Positions 45,546-54,690 of a stretch of DNA of 64,000 bases are shown piece by piece. This stretch comes from Limimonas halophila (lineage in GTDB: Bacteria; Pseudomonadota; Alphaproteobacteria; Kiloniellales; Rhodovibrionaceae): NCBI RefSeq assembly GCF_900100655.1, contig NZ_FNCE01000001.1, forward strand, positions 481,252 to 545,251. The letters are read 5' to 3'. Below the pieces are notes generated by a model, which made no database searches, was not told the origin of the DNA, and saw only the letters and a program-made list of their open reading frames with translations. Both the position numbers and the translations under genes were made by a program. The number at the start of each line of letters is the position of its first letter. The first letter of the stretch is position 1.

Positions 45546-45902
45546 GTGGATGAGCGCGCCCGCCGCGTGCGTTTCCCGCAACCGGTTGTATTCGGCCACG
45601 GCGTCGTCGGTCTGCAGCACGTGGACCGGGATACCGCGCTGGCGCAGCAGGTCGAGCGTTTCCCCGCAGGTCCGCAGACGCTCGTACACACCCTTCGACA
45701 GCACCACCACGCTCGCGCCGTGATCCAGCAGCTCCTGCACGTCGGCCGGCTGGATGCCGGGCTCGTGGCGCGTGCCCGTCTCCCTCCAGTCCCATTCCCG
45801 CGCGCCGCCGGGATACAGCTTGGCGTCCCGGAACGTCCGCCCGTCGGCCATCTCGACGCGGCCCCAGGCGTGGCGGGCGATGCGGGGTGCGGCAGCGGCC
45901 AT
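45534..45902 (-). CDS. Mth938-like domain protein
   Basis: This small protein of 122 residues has the Mth938/DUF498 fold. The ATG at 45902 (MAAAAPRIARHAWGRVEM) is chosen over 45986, since the extra sequence is not conserved-looking. Blocks are RDAKLYPGGAREWDW, QPADVQELLDHGASVVVLS and VHVLQTDDAVAEYNRL. Homologues include the human NDUFAF3/C2orf49-type assembly factors. Biochemical role is unclear. It overlaps the convergent phosphoribosyltransferase gene by 12 bp and lies 80 bp after the usher gene on the same strand. Confidence 0.82.
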   Translation of the reverse strand: MAAAAPRIARHAWGRVEMADGRTFRDAKLYPGGAREWDWRETGTRHEPGIQPADVQELLDHGASVVVLSKGVYERLRTCGETLDLLRQRGIPVHVLQTDDAVAEYNRLRETHAAGALIHSTC

Positions 45903-45982
45903 GGCGGCCTCCGTCCACGGCGATTTCACCGCCGACAGCCTACCCGAAGCGGACCAACGCTCGGAACACCGTCTTCCCCGCG

Positions 45983-48610
45983 TCAACCACCGTCTCCGGA
46001 CGCACGGTTCACCAGAACTGTTTGCCGCGACGCGACCGGGGACCCGTGATCGACGCTCAACTCCACGGGCTGGACCAGCGTCCAGGCATCCGTGTCGCCA
46101 AGTCTGAGTTCGTAATCCCCGTAGCGCAGACGATCGAACGCGAAGAAGCCCCCGTACGAACTCGTGGTCGTCGCCACCGTGTCGCCGTTCGGATCCACCA
46201 GCTTCAATGGAATACCGGGAATCGGCTCTTCGGACTCCGCGATGCGAACCGTGCCGTCCACGGCGCCCGTTCGGTTCACCGGGATCGTCAGCTTGGGCGT
46301 CCGGCCGGCGCGCGGAACGACGCGGTAGCCCTCGTGCTTGGGAAGCCAGAAGGGGTTGCGCAAGGAGCGTGTTCGGATCGTGATGGCCTGGTCGTCAAGG
46401 GTGTTGAAGCCCCGCAGCGTCGCGGTGCCATCGGCGTCCGTGGGCTCGGTCGCCGACGGATCGCCGCTGAAGCGCACGCCCTTGAGCCGGCGTTCATCCG
46501 CATCCGGCTCGCCGTCGTTGTCGTCGTCCAGGAACACCTCCGCGGCCACGGCCCCGTCGTTGCTGACGCCCTCTTCCGCCACCTCGTAGCCGCCGTGGCC
46601 GGTCGGGCCGAAGCCCACGTTGAGCCGCAGCCCGACGGATATGCCATCGTCTTCGTTCCAGCCCGCCGTGCCGCTGAGAAGCACCGGCCCAAAGCGCCGG
46701 GTGATGTCGGCTTGCCCCGTGAATTCGTCGTTTTGAAAGCTCTGGCGCACGTCGACACCCAGGCTGAAATTGCGTCCGTGATCGTAGCGCAGGTTCAGCC
46801 GCGCATTGTTCGCGGCCAGCGGAAGAGCGTAGTCGACACCGGCGCGAACGCCGATCGGGCGAAAACGGCGGCTGAGGCTCAGGTTCCCATCGACTTGCCC
46901 GGTGTCGTTGTCGCCGAGGTTGCGGTCGAGGCTGTTGCTGATCCGGAGCCGGTCGATCCGCAGGCGCTGCGTGCTTTGCACGCTCAAGCGCGTGCTGCCG
47001 CCGCGGTCGCGGTTGAAGCGCGAGGAGACGCCCAGATTCATGCGCGTGAACCCGAAGTCGATCGGGGTGTTCGTGGTCAATTCGGCGTCCAGCTCGGTCG
47101 CGTTGTCGTCGAAGCCCAGATCGGGGCTCTCCAGACCGCTGAAATAGCCGAGCTGCATGTTGGTGCGCACGGGCCCGATGCGCCGCAGCGCCTGCACGTC
47201 CGCGCCGAAACCGCCCTGCGGGCTGGCGAGCGCCCGCACCTGCGCCGTGGCGCCGCCGAGCGCCGCGTTGACGCCGCCCACGGCGTATTGGCGGGTGCCC
47301 TCGCGCGTGGGCACGGAGGTGAAGGCGCCGAAGCCCGACAGGCGCTTGGAAAACCCGTGGGCGACGATGCCCGTGGCGGAAAGGCCGGCGCGGTCCTCGC
47401 GGGTTTCCTCCCCCACCGGGATGAAGTCGCTGCCCACGTCCACCAAGGAGGCGCGGGCGATGGTCTGGCCGGGGCGTGCCAGCGCGCGCGAGGTGTTGAT
47501 GCTGCGCACGCGCTCGCGTTTTTGACCCTGTGGACCGTAGAGCACCACCCGAAGCCGGTTGTTGCCGAACAGCAGCGGCACGTTCTCGAATTCGTAGCGG
47601 CCGTCGTCGCCGATGCGCTGGAATTCCAGCAATTGGCCGTTGCGGTAGAGTTCCGCTTCGAAGCCGGTGGGGGCGTTGCCCTCGACCGTCGTGGTGTCGA
47701 ACTGCTCCGCGCGTTCCAGCGGGAAACCGGAGATCGTGATGCCGCGGCCGCGGCCCAGGCCCCCCACGCGCGTCAGGGCGCGCCGGCTGACGTCGCCGAA
47801 CTGGACGTCCTCGACGCCGAACGGCAGCGGTTCGACGATGTCCGACCGGCGGAAGGTCAGGCGGGCGTCGGTGACTTCCCGCGTGCTGTCGGTGCGAAGG
47901 CGCACGCGGCCGCTGGACGACATCCCGAGGAGATCCTGCGACCAGTCGATCTCGTGGTTGGCTACCGTTCGGCCCTGGTCCACGCTGACCTCGCTGTTGA
48001 GGTCGACGGCCGGGTCGCTCCAGGTTTCGTAGGGAACAGAGACCGGTTCCAGGTCTTTTTCCGGTGGTCCGCGGCGGCTGAGGAGGCGTTCGCGGCGTTC
48101 CTCGCGCTCGCGCTGTTTCTGCACCGGCAAGGGCTCCGCCGGGTTCACCGAGACCCGTAGCTGGGCCATGTCCACCTGGAGGTCCACGGGCCAGGCTTTG
48201 TTCAGTGCCTGCCGCGCGACGTAGAGTTCGCCGCGCGTGGCGAGCTGATCGGTCAGGAACGCGTCGCGGCCGACCTCGAAGCGTTTGCCCTCGCGGACGA
48301 TTTCGCCGGCCTTGGCGTCGAAGGAGACCGTGCGGTCCTTGGCGAGGAACCAGCCCTCGGCGAAGGCGTTGTCCGGTTCCACCTCGATGACGAAATCGAG
48401 CGCGTCGGCCATTGCCCGCAATGGAAAATAAACGCGCCCCTCGCTCTGCCGTGCAAAGACGGACTGGCGTAGGATCAAATCGCCCGCGACGACCTGGACG
48501 GGCAAGGGGCGCGCGTTCGATTGCGCGCGAACGGATGTCGCGGTCAGGACGACCGCGACGATGAAAATGACCAGGCCAAAACCCCTTACCGCTGTCGGAT
48601 CACGGAACAC
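45983..48610 (-). CDS. Non-canonical outer-membrane usher of a chaperone-usher pilus
   Basis: This 875-residue protein starts from a GTG at 48610 overlapping the chaperone stop by 11 bp. It has a signal peptide (VIFIVAVVLTATSVRA), then an N-terminal domain of about 130 residues that looks like a stalk/copper-amine-oxidase-N-type fold (VYFPLRAMADALDFVIEV). A usher-like beta-barrel follows (ARLTFRRSDIVEPLPFG; ELYRNGQLLEFQRIGDDG; GNNRLRVVLYGPQG). The C-terminus has two carboxypeptidase-regulatory-like beta domains (DGTVRIAESEEPIPGIPLKL; SYGGFFAFDRLRYGDYELRL). A FimD plug is not recognisable. It would export the DUF4402 subunit delivered by the chaperone. Confidence 0.8.
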   Translation of the reverse strand: MFRDPTAVRGFGLVIFIVAVVLTATSVRAQSNARPLPVQVVAGDLILRQSVFARQSEGRVYFPLRAMADALDFVIEVEPDNAFAEGWFLAKDRTVSFDAKAGEIVREGKRFEVGRDAFLTDQLATRGELYVARQALNKAWPVDLQVDMAQLRVSVNPAEPLPVQKQREREERRERLLSRRGPPEKDLEPVSVPYETWSDPAVDLNSEVSVDQGRTVANHEIDWSQDLLGMSSSGRVRLRTDSTREVTDARLTFRRSDIVEPLPFGVEDVQFGDVSRRALTRVGGLGRGRGITISGFPLERAEQFDTTTVEGNAPTGFEAELYRNGQLLEFQRIGDDGRYEFENVPLLFGNNRLRVVLYGPQGQKRERVRSINTSRALARPGQTIARASLVDVGSDFIPVGEETREDRAGLSATGIVAHGFSKRLSGFGAFTSVPTREGTRQYAVGGVNAALGGATAQVRALASPQGGFGADVQALRRIGPVRTNMQLGYFSGLESPDLGFDDNATELDAELTTNTPIDFGFTRMNLGVSSRFNRDRGGSTRLSVQSTQRLRIDRLRISNSLDRNLGDNDTGQVDGNLSLSRRFRPIGVRAGVDYALPLAANNARLNLRYDHGRNFSLGVDVRQSFQNDEFTGQADITRRFGPVLLSGTAGWNEDDGISVGLRLNVGFGPTGHGGYEVAEEGVSNDGAVAAEVFLDDDNDGEPDADERRLKGVRFSGDPSATEPTDADGTATLRGFNTLDDQAITIRTRSLRNPFWLPKHEGYRVVPRAGRTPKLTIPVNRTGAVDGTVRIAESEEPIPGIPLKLVDPNGDTVATTTSSYGGFFAFDRLRYGDYELRLGDTDAWTLVQPVELSVDHGSPVASRQTVLVNRASGDGG

Positions 48611-49427
48611 GGACCTCGGTCTCGGCCAGCAACGGGCCCTGCCGGTTGTTGTCCGTGTGCTCGAACAGCCGGTAATGGATCGTGCCGCCGGACAGGTCGA
48701 TGTCCTCGGGCGGGTTCAGCTTGTGGTTGAAAACCCGAACCGAAACCTCGGGGTAGACGCCCAGCCCGCGCAGATCCCTGAGAACGCGTTCTTCGCCCTG
48801 CGGGCCGGTCCAGACCACCTCGCCGTCGGCGTAGATGCTGCGCTTGCCTTCCCGATTGACGGTCACGCGAAGCGTGGGCGTCCCGTTCCGATCGACGAGC
48901 TTGGCGTCGCTGATCGAGACCGCGGCCGACAGCTCGCCTTGGCGGTAGATCACGGGCAGCGTCGTTTGACGAACCGTCCGCAAGGTCACGGAGATGTCGT
49001 CGTTTCCGGTATCGACGTTTCGTTGCTGCGGTTCCTCGGTGACGACGAGGTGGGAGCGGTATTCGCCCGGCGGCAGATCCTTGGGCGGGCGCACCATGAA
49101 GCGGATGATCTGCCGGCCGCCCGGTGGCACGACGGCCTGACGCGGCGCGTAGATCGTGAAATCGTGGGACGGCTCGATGCCCTCGGGCAGGTCCTCGCCG
49201 TCGGGAACCTCCTTGAGGAGGCCCGTCTTCGGCTCCATGCGCATCAACTGCCACTCGAAGCGCACCCTGTCCGGCTCCTCGCCGGAATTGAAGATGCGCA
49301 GAACGGCCGTGCGGTTGCGCTCGGACAGCACGAGCCGGGTCGGCGCGAATTTGAGCGCGAGCACGGGCGTCGTCAGCATGACCGCTGCCAAGCCCGCGAG
49401 CAGACCCGCCTGAACCCGCATGCGCAT
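48600..49427 (-). CDS. Periplasmic pilus chaperone (PapD-like)
   Basis: This is a periplasmic chaperone with two Ig-like domains. The ATG at 49427 follows GGGGAG at 7-bp spacing and gives 275 residues with a signal peptide (LLAGLAAVMLTTPVLALKFA). Domain 1 contains PTRLVLSERNRTAVLRIFNSG and the RxxxR-type RQIIRFMVR block. Domain 2 has the RLFEHTDNN stretch near the end. It is longer than FimC (about 205) because of inserted loops. It is translationally coupled to the usher gene. Confidence 0.84.
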   Translation of the reverse strand: MRMRVQAGLLAGLAAVMLTTPVLALKFAPTRLVLSERNRTAVLRIFNSGEEPDRVRFEWQLMRMEPKTGLLKEVPDGEDLPEGIEPSHDFTIYAPRQAVVPPGGRQIIRFMVRPPKDLPPGEYRSHLVVTEEPQQRNVDTGNDDISVTLRTVRQTTLPVIYRQGELSAAVSISDAKLVDRNGTPTLRVTVNREGKRSIYADGEVVWTGPQGEERVLRDLRGLGVYPEVSVRVFNHKLNPPEDIDLSGGTIHYRLFEHTDNNRQGPLLAETEVRVP

Positions 49428-49505
49428 CCCGGATCTCCCCGAATCGCGACGCCTGGTCACGTGTTTCACCATCTTTTCGGTAAACGAGCGGCCGAAACGA
49501 ATCGA

Positions 49506-49535
49506 ACCCGCGGGCGGCCGATACCGCCCGCGGGT
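49506..49535 (-). terminator. Hairpin between the pilin and chaperone genes
   Basis: ACCCGCGGGCGG / CCGCCCGCGGGT forms a perfect 12-bp stem with a 6-nt loop, 22 bp after the pilin stop and before the chaperone gene. It probably lowers read-through so that pilin is made in excess, or stabilises the pilin mRNA. No T-run follows. Confidence 0.6.
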
Positions 49536-49557
49536 CCGAAACGCGCGCAGTTCCGGC

Positions 49558-50106
49558 TTAGATGTTCGTGACCTGGATCACGAGATCGCCGCTGTAGTTG
49601 CCGTCGGCCAGACCCGAGGTGACCTCGATGCCGCCGCCGATGCCGATGCCGGTCTGGCTGCTGCCGGTGAGCACCGTGCTGAGCGACACCGTGCCGGGCG
49701 TGGCGGTGGTGGTCCCGCCGGTCCCGGTGGCGGCGGCGCTGGAGATCGACAGCGCCGAGACATTCAGCGTGTTGGTGCTGTTCGTCGTGGTGATCAGCGC
49801 GTTCAGCGTCATGTTGAGCTGCGCCGTCGAGGTGCCGGCCGTGTAGTCGAAGGCGCCGGCGGAGGCGCCGCTCGTGCTCAGCGAGCCGCCCGTCGTGCCG
49901 TCCGGCGCGACGGTCACGTTATCCGTGCCCGTCGCCGGGGCGGTGAAGCTGCCGAAGCCGAGGTTCTGGGCGTTGGTCACCGTGGCGGCGGCGACGACCG
50001 TGGCCGTGCCCGAAACGGTGGACGTGGCGGCCACGGCGTGGCCCGCGGTCAGGGCGCTCAGCGCGACGATGGCCGTACTGGTCAGTGCAAGCTTGCGCAC
50101 GTTCAT
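49558..50106 (-). CDS. DUF4402-type pilin subunit
   Basis: This is a secreted, Thr/Ser/Ala-rich pilus subunit of 182 residues. The ATG at 50106 (MNVRKLALTSTAIVALSAL) follows AAGGAG; the signal peptide is cleaved near GHAVAATS. The mature part is repetitive beta structure with SGTATVVAA and GFGSFTAP motifs. It ends GNYSGDLVIQVTNI, resembling the DUF4402 C-terminal pattern GxYxGxxxVxV that forms the incomplete Ig fold completed by donor-strand exchange. Chaperone and usher genes follow. A start at 50271 is not supported. Confidence 0.82.
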   Translation of the reverse strand: MNVRKLALTSTAIVALSALTAGHAVAATSTVSGTATVVAAATVTNAQNLGFGSFTAPATGTDNVTVAPDGTTGGSLSTSGASAGAFDYTAGTSTAQLNMTLNALITTTNSTNTLNVSALSISSAAATGTGGTTTATPGTVSLSTVLTGSSQTGIGIGGGIEVTSGLADGNYSGDLVIQVTNI

Positions 50107-50299
50107 GGTTTGGCTCCTTCCTGCCAATTGGGCGGCCGGGTGAAACCCGGCTCCTCGCGTTCGTGACGTATGCGCCAGGGTGCCTTCGACACATTGGTTG
50201 CACAAGGCGCCGTCACACCGAGCGATCCGAGAGCGCATGTCCCCTACGGGCCGATCCACCGGACCGCTCAATTTCGAGATATTTGTACCCCTTCCCCGG

Positions 50300-50314
50300 T
50301 TAAGAAAAGGTAAA
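50300..50314 (-). promoter_or_regulatory. CtrA-like box upstream of the pilin gene
   Basis: On the minus strand this reads TTTA-CCTTTTC-TTAA, one mismatch from TTAA-N7-TTAA. It lies about 195 bp upstream of the pilin ATG in the 227 bp spacer. Pili are CtrA targets in Caulobacter, so regulation is plausible but unproven. Confidence 0.45.
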
Positions 50315-50333
50315 CCATTGATGGGGTGCTACC

Positions 50334-52703
50334 TCAGGTTGTTTCGCTTCGCGGTGGCGCGTGGTCGCCGAGCGCGGTCAGGAGGGGCTCCAGCCGTTGC
50401 TCGAAGCGCCGCCACTTGGCGACCGACGAGCCGTAGATGGGCTGGCGCACCTGCATCTTGCTGGCGGTTTTGACGGGGCGCTCGGTTTCGTGGAAGGCGA
50501 GGCAGGCGTCGTCCCATTCCAGGCCCACGTGAGCGATGAGCCGGCGCGCCATGGTTTCCGTGTCGGCCACCACGTCCTCGTAATCCACCTCCAGGAAGCG
50601 ACCCGGCATGACCTCGCGCCAGTGGTCCATGAGATCGGCGTAAAGCCGGTACTGCTCGCCCAGCTCGGTCAAGTCGAAGGACCAGTGCTGCCCGCGCGCG
50701 AAGTTCTGCTTGAAGCAGGAGAAACAGGTGTCCACGGGGTCGCGGCGGCAGTGGATGATCGCCGCCTTCGGCATGGCCGCCACGATGGCGCCCAGGTTGG
50801 CGAAATTGCCCGGCATCTTGTCGGTAATGCGCGCGGCATGCGGGGCATCCTGGCGCACGGTTTCAACGTAGCGCGGCCCGATTCGCGCGATCGTGTCCCG
50901 GTCGAACGTGCCCGTCTCCTGCATGATGGTGTTCATCAGTGGCAATTCGCCCGCGCCGTGGACCTCGGGGTGCGAGGAAATGATCTGCTCCACCAGCGTG
51001 GTGCCCGAGCGCGGCATGCCCACGATGAACACGGGAACGGGCGAGGGGTCGCCGGCGCCGGCCATCTCGTCCAGCCACTCGCGGGTGAAAACGGTCTTGA
51101 TCCGCTTGACGCGCTCGCGCTGCGCCACCTGGTTGAACACCAGCCCGCGGCGGCGGACATCGTTGGCCTCCTGATAGGCGTCGAAGGCCTTGTCGTCCTC
51201 GCCGATCTGCTCGTAGGCCTTGCCCAGCGCGAAACACAGCCGCCCGCGCATGATGGGCGAGCGCGCGCTGTTGTAGAGCGCCTCCATGGCCCGGAGATCC
51301 GGGTCGTCCGGTGTGAAGCGCTTGCTGTTCGCGAGGGCGATGTAGGCGCCCGGCGTGTTGGGATCGATTTCGAGCGCCTGGCGCGCGTAGCGGTCGGCTT
51401 CCTCCGTCCGGCCGAGGATCTGGTAGAAATCGCCCAACCAGACGTAGGCCTGGGCGAAGCGGGGGGCGATCTCGATGGCCTTGTGCGCGGCCGCTTCAGC
51501 CTCGGCGTTGTTGCCGGCCCAGAAGTGGGCGGCGGCGAGGGCGTGGTGCGTCCACGCCAGATCGGGCTGCAGCTCGACCGCTTGACGCGCTTCGTCGATG
51601 GCCTCCTGGTACCGGCCGGCGAGGCTGAGCGCGCGTGCTAGCTTGGTGCGGGCCTGTGCTGAGTCGGGCGACAGCGAAACCGCGTGATTGACGACGGCTT
51701 CCGCCTCGTCCGCCCGGTCGGCCGCGATCAGCAGTTCCGCGTGCAGGAGGTGATAGTCCACCTCGTCGGGCGCGAGGTATACGGCCTGCTGGATGGCGTT
51801 TTCGGCCTTGGCGAACTCGCCCTGTTCGCGCAGGGCGTTGCTTAAATGCGCGTGCGCTTTGGCGTCGTCCGCATCGAGCGCAAGCGCGAAGCGGTGCGCC
51901 TTGGCCGCGTCCTCGAACCGGCCCTGGAGCTGGCGAGCGACGCCGAGGTTGTTGATGGCATCGCTGTAGTCCGCGGCCAACTCCGTGGCACGTTCGAAGG
52001 CGCTTTCCGCTTCCGCCAGCTTGGCCTGATCGAGCAGGGCGTTGCCGAGGTTGTTGTGCGCGAGCGCCGACTCGCTGTCGAGGGCCAGGGCGCGACGGCA
52101 CGCCGCTTCGGCGTCGACCGGGCGGCCGAGGTCGCGGTAGGCGTTGCCCAGGTTGGCGTGCGCCTTGACCGCCTCCGGCTGGCGCGCGGCCAGATCCTCC
52201 CAGACCTCGACGGCTTCATGCAGACGGCCGCTCGTTTGCAACGCCCGGCCCAGGTTCAGCGCCGCGCTCGTGTGCTCGGGGTCGAGGGCCAGCGCCGCGC
52301 GGCAGCGCTCGATGGCTTCGTCGACTTCCCCGATGGTCACCAGCGCCAGGCCCAGGTTCCCGAGCATCCCGGCGTTGTCCGGAGCCAATTCGAGCGCCCG
52401 GCGCCAGTCGGCGACAGCATCCTCTGGCCGGCCCATCTCATGGGAGACAACGGCGTGAGCGTTGAGCACACCCGCATCGTCACCCTTGGCGGCGAGGGCC
52501 TTGTCCAGCAGGTCGCGCGTCTCCTGGCGTTTGCCCCGCGACCAGCACACCAGCGCCAGTTCGAACTGGGCGTCGGGCTCGTCGGGCGTGCTCTCCAGAA
52601 TGTCGCGATACGCGCGCTCGGCGACGATCAGGTTGCCCGCATTGCGGTGTTTGCGAGCAAGTTGGAATGCCTCTTCCAGGGGAACCTGGCTGCTCGAACT
52701 CAT
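50334..52703 (-). CDS. TPR-repeat sulfotransferase
   Basis: This 789-residue protein joins about a dozen tetratricopeptide repeats (residues about 10-450) to a sulfotransferase domain. The PAPS-binding 5'-loop is FIVGMPRSGTTLVEQII near 545-561, with the ITDKMPGNF and IHCRRDPVDTCFSCF blocks that follow in bacterial TPR-sulfotransferases. No signal peptide or membrane helix is seen. Such proteins may sulfate glycans or peptides; the acceptor is unknown. It lies upstream of, and in the same direction as, the pilin operon. Two more sulfotransferase-like genes close the window. Confidence 0.93.
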   Translation of the reverse strand: MSSSSQVPLEEAFQLARKHRNAGNLIVAERAYRDILESTPDEPDAQFELALVCWSRGKRQETRDLLDKALAAKGDDAGVLNAHAVVSHEMGRPEDAVADWRRALELAPDNAGMLGNLGLALVTIGEVDEAIERCRAALALDPEHTSAALNLGRALQTSGRLHEAVEVWEDLAARQPEAVKAHANLGNAYRDLGRPVDAEAACRRALALDSESALAHNNLGNALLDQAKLAEAESAFERATELAADYSDAINNLGVARQLQGRFEDAAKAHRFALALDADDAKAHAHLSNALREQGEFAKAENAIQQAVYLAPDEVDYHLLHAELLIAADRADEAEAVVNHAVSLSPDSAQARTKLARALSLAGRYQEAIDEARQAVELQPDLAWTHHALAAAHFWAGNNAEAEAAAHKAIEIAPRFAQAYVWLGDFYQILGRTEEADRYARQALEIDPNTPGAYIALANSKRFTPDDPDLRAMEALYNSARSPIMRGRLCFALGKAYEQIGEDDKAFDAYQEANDVRRRGLVFNQVAQRERVKRIKTVFTREWLDEMAGAGDPSPVPVFIVGMPRSGTTLVEQIISSHPEVHGAGELPLMNTIMQETGTFDRDTIARIGPRYVETVRQDAPHAARITDKMPGNFANLGAIVAAMPKAAIIHCRRDPVDTCFSCFKQNFARGQHWSFDLTELGEQYRLYADLMDHWREVMPGRFLEVDYEDVVADTETMARRLIAHVGLEWDDACLAFHETERPVKTASKMQVRQPIYGSSVAKWRRFEQRLEPLLTALGDHAPPRSETT

Positions 52704-52835
52704 GGCGTTCGGGCTCTCCTTCCTGGCGTGGCGCGTGGCGGTTCCACGAGCGGCCCGCGACGCCCACCGCTGTCACGTGATTTTGTGTATTCTACCCCGA
52801 TAGAGTGCACGCAAGCGGCATTCAAGGAAAGCGGC

Positions 52836-54623
52836 TCAGCCGTGTTCTTCCTCGCGCACTTGGCGCAGGGCGTCGTGGTAGGCGCGCATCAGCTCCTCGC
52901 CGCGCAGGGCGCCGATGAAGCGGCCGCCGCGGCGGTCCTCCACGACGGGCAGGCTGCCCATCTTGGTCAGCCCGAAGAGGTCGAGCGCCTGCGCCAGGTC
53001 GTCGTGCAGCGTCAGCAGCGGGGGCGGGCGCTCCATGATGTCGCCGGCGGTCAGCGCGGCCCCGCCGGGCTCGTGCTCGTCCACGTTCGCCAGATCGCGC
53101 ACCGTGACCACACCCTGTAGGCGCTGGCGGTCGTCCAGCACGAAGACCACCGGCACGCGCGAATGATGCAGCCCGGCGCGCAGCTCCTCGACCGGCGTGG
53201 TGCGCTTGGCCGTGGCGCAGTCGAGCGTCACCAGCCGGCGCACGAGCACGCCGTGCAGCACGGCGTCCTCCTCGCCCCCGCGCAGCGTCACGCCCCGGTG
53301 GGAAAGCTGCTTCTGGAACAGTGAGCGTGCGTAGAGATCGGTGGCGAGCTCGTTGGCGATAACGGTGGCGAACATCACCGCCACGGTCAGCTCGTAGTTC
53401 CCCGTCAGCTCGAAGATCATCAGGATGGTGGAGATGGGCGCGCCCAGGACGCTGCCGGCGACCGCGCCCATGCCGACCACCGCGTAGCCACCGTGGCTCG
53501 CCGCCACGCCGGGGGTGACTTCCGCCACCCCGATGCCGAACGCGCCGCCCAGCATGGCGCCGATGAACAGCGCCGGGGAGAACACCCCGCCGCCCCAGCC
53601 GGTGCCCAGCGAGATGCCGGTGGCGAACACCTTTACTCCGGCAAGCAGCAGCAGCATTTCCCAGGCGTAGGCTTCCGCCAGCGCCTGGTTGGTGGCGTGG
53701 TAGCCGACGCCCAGCACGTGCGGCAGGCCGAGCACCGCGATCACGCCCAGGCCGACGCCCCCGGCCGCCGGATGCAGCCACACCGGCAGCCGCAGGCGGT
53801 GCAGCACCGGGCGCACGTTCATCACCGCGAAGATCAGCGCGATGGCGGTCAGCCCGCTCGCCACCCCCAGCAGCGGGTAGGCCAGGAACTCCCACGAGGA
53901 CGCGATGCTGTACTGCTCGATCAGCTGGAAGGTGGCGTGGCCGCCGAAGTAGGCGCGCGAGATCATCGTCCCCGTGACCGAAGCGATCACGATGGGGATG
54001 AAGGCGCGCATGGCGTAGTGGCCCAGCACCACCTCCAGCGCGAAGAAGACCCCGGCGATGGGTGCGTTGAAGGAGGCCGCGACGCCCGCCGCCACGCCGC
54101 AGCCGAGCAGCGTGCGCGTGGACGCGCGGCCCAGCGCCTGCCAGCGCGCGATCTGGTTGCCCAGCATCGCGCCCAGGTGGACCATCGGTCCCTCGCGCCC
54201 GACCGAGCCGCCGAAGCCGATGGAGACCACGTTCACCGCCGCCGCCTTGAGCCCCGTGACGAAGCCCAGGTCGCGGTTGGGATCGGATGCTGCGTCGATG
54301 ACCTCGGGCACGGCCTGGGGCCGGCGGTCGGGCATGAAGCGGTGGACGAAGATGCCCACGATCAGCCCGCCGACGACGGGCGCCAGCAGGATGCGCCACC
54401 ACGGCTGGCCCACAACCAGCGCCGCGATGGCGGCGTCGGGAAAGCCCAGGGCCACGCTCTGCGCGCCTTCGATGCCCAGGCGGAAGAGCACGGCCGCCGC
54501 CCCGGCCGCGGCCCCGACGACAACCGCCAGCACCAGCAGCAGCACGCGCTCGTGCCGCGCCGCGCGCTTGGACGTCAGGCGCATCAGCCAGCGGCGCATC
54601 CGGGGCGCGTGCGGGATGTGCAT
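52836..54623 (-). CDS. ClC-type chloride channel/antiporter with CBS domains
   Basis: This ClC membrane protein has 595 residues. The selectivity/gating motif GSVGREGPMVHLGAMLGN carries the gating Glu, followed by GCGVAAGVAASFNAPIAGVFFALE and GGVFSPALFIGAMLG. The C-terminal cytosolic part contains a CBS-domain pair (VPVVFVLDDRQRLQGVVTV; DLFGLTKMGSLPVVEDRR). Cl-/H+ antiport versus channel cannot be decided here. Its start is near 54623 (MHIPHAPRMRRWLMRL). Confidence 0.94.
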   Translation of the reverse strand: MHIPHAPRMRRWLMRLTSKRAARHERVLLLVLAVVVGAAAGAAAVLFRLGIEGAQSVALGFPDAAIAALVVGQPWWRILLAPVVGGLIVGIFVHRFMPDRRPQAVPEVIDAASDPNRDLGFVTGLKAAAVNVVSIGFGGSVGREGPMVHLGAMLGNQIARWQALGRASTRTLLGCGVAAGVAASFNAPIAGVFFALEVVLGHYAMRAFIPIVIASVTGTMISRAYFGGHATFQLIEQYSIASSWEFLAYPLLGVASGLTAIALIFAVMNVRPVLHRLRLPVWLHPAAGGVGLGVIAVLGLPHVLGVGYHATNQALAEAYAWEMLLLLAGVKVFATGISLGTGWGGGVFSPALFIGAMLGGAFGIGVAEVTPGVAASHGGYAVVGMGAVAGSVLGAPISTILMIFELTGNYELTVAVMFATVIANELATDLYARSLFQKQLSHRGVTLRGGEEDAVLHGVLVRRLVTLDCATAKRTTPVEELRAGLHHSRVPVVFVLDDRQRLQGVVTVRDLANVDEHEPGGAALTAGDIMERPPPLLTLHDDLAQALDLFGLTKMGSLPVVEDRRGGRFIGALRGEELMRAYHDALRQVREEEHG

Positions 54624-54690
54624 GCGGGCGGGGTCCTTCGCGCTGTCTGCGAACGTGCGGATGGATGCGCGATTCAGCCCGGCGGTGCAA

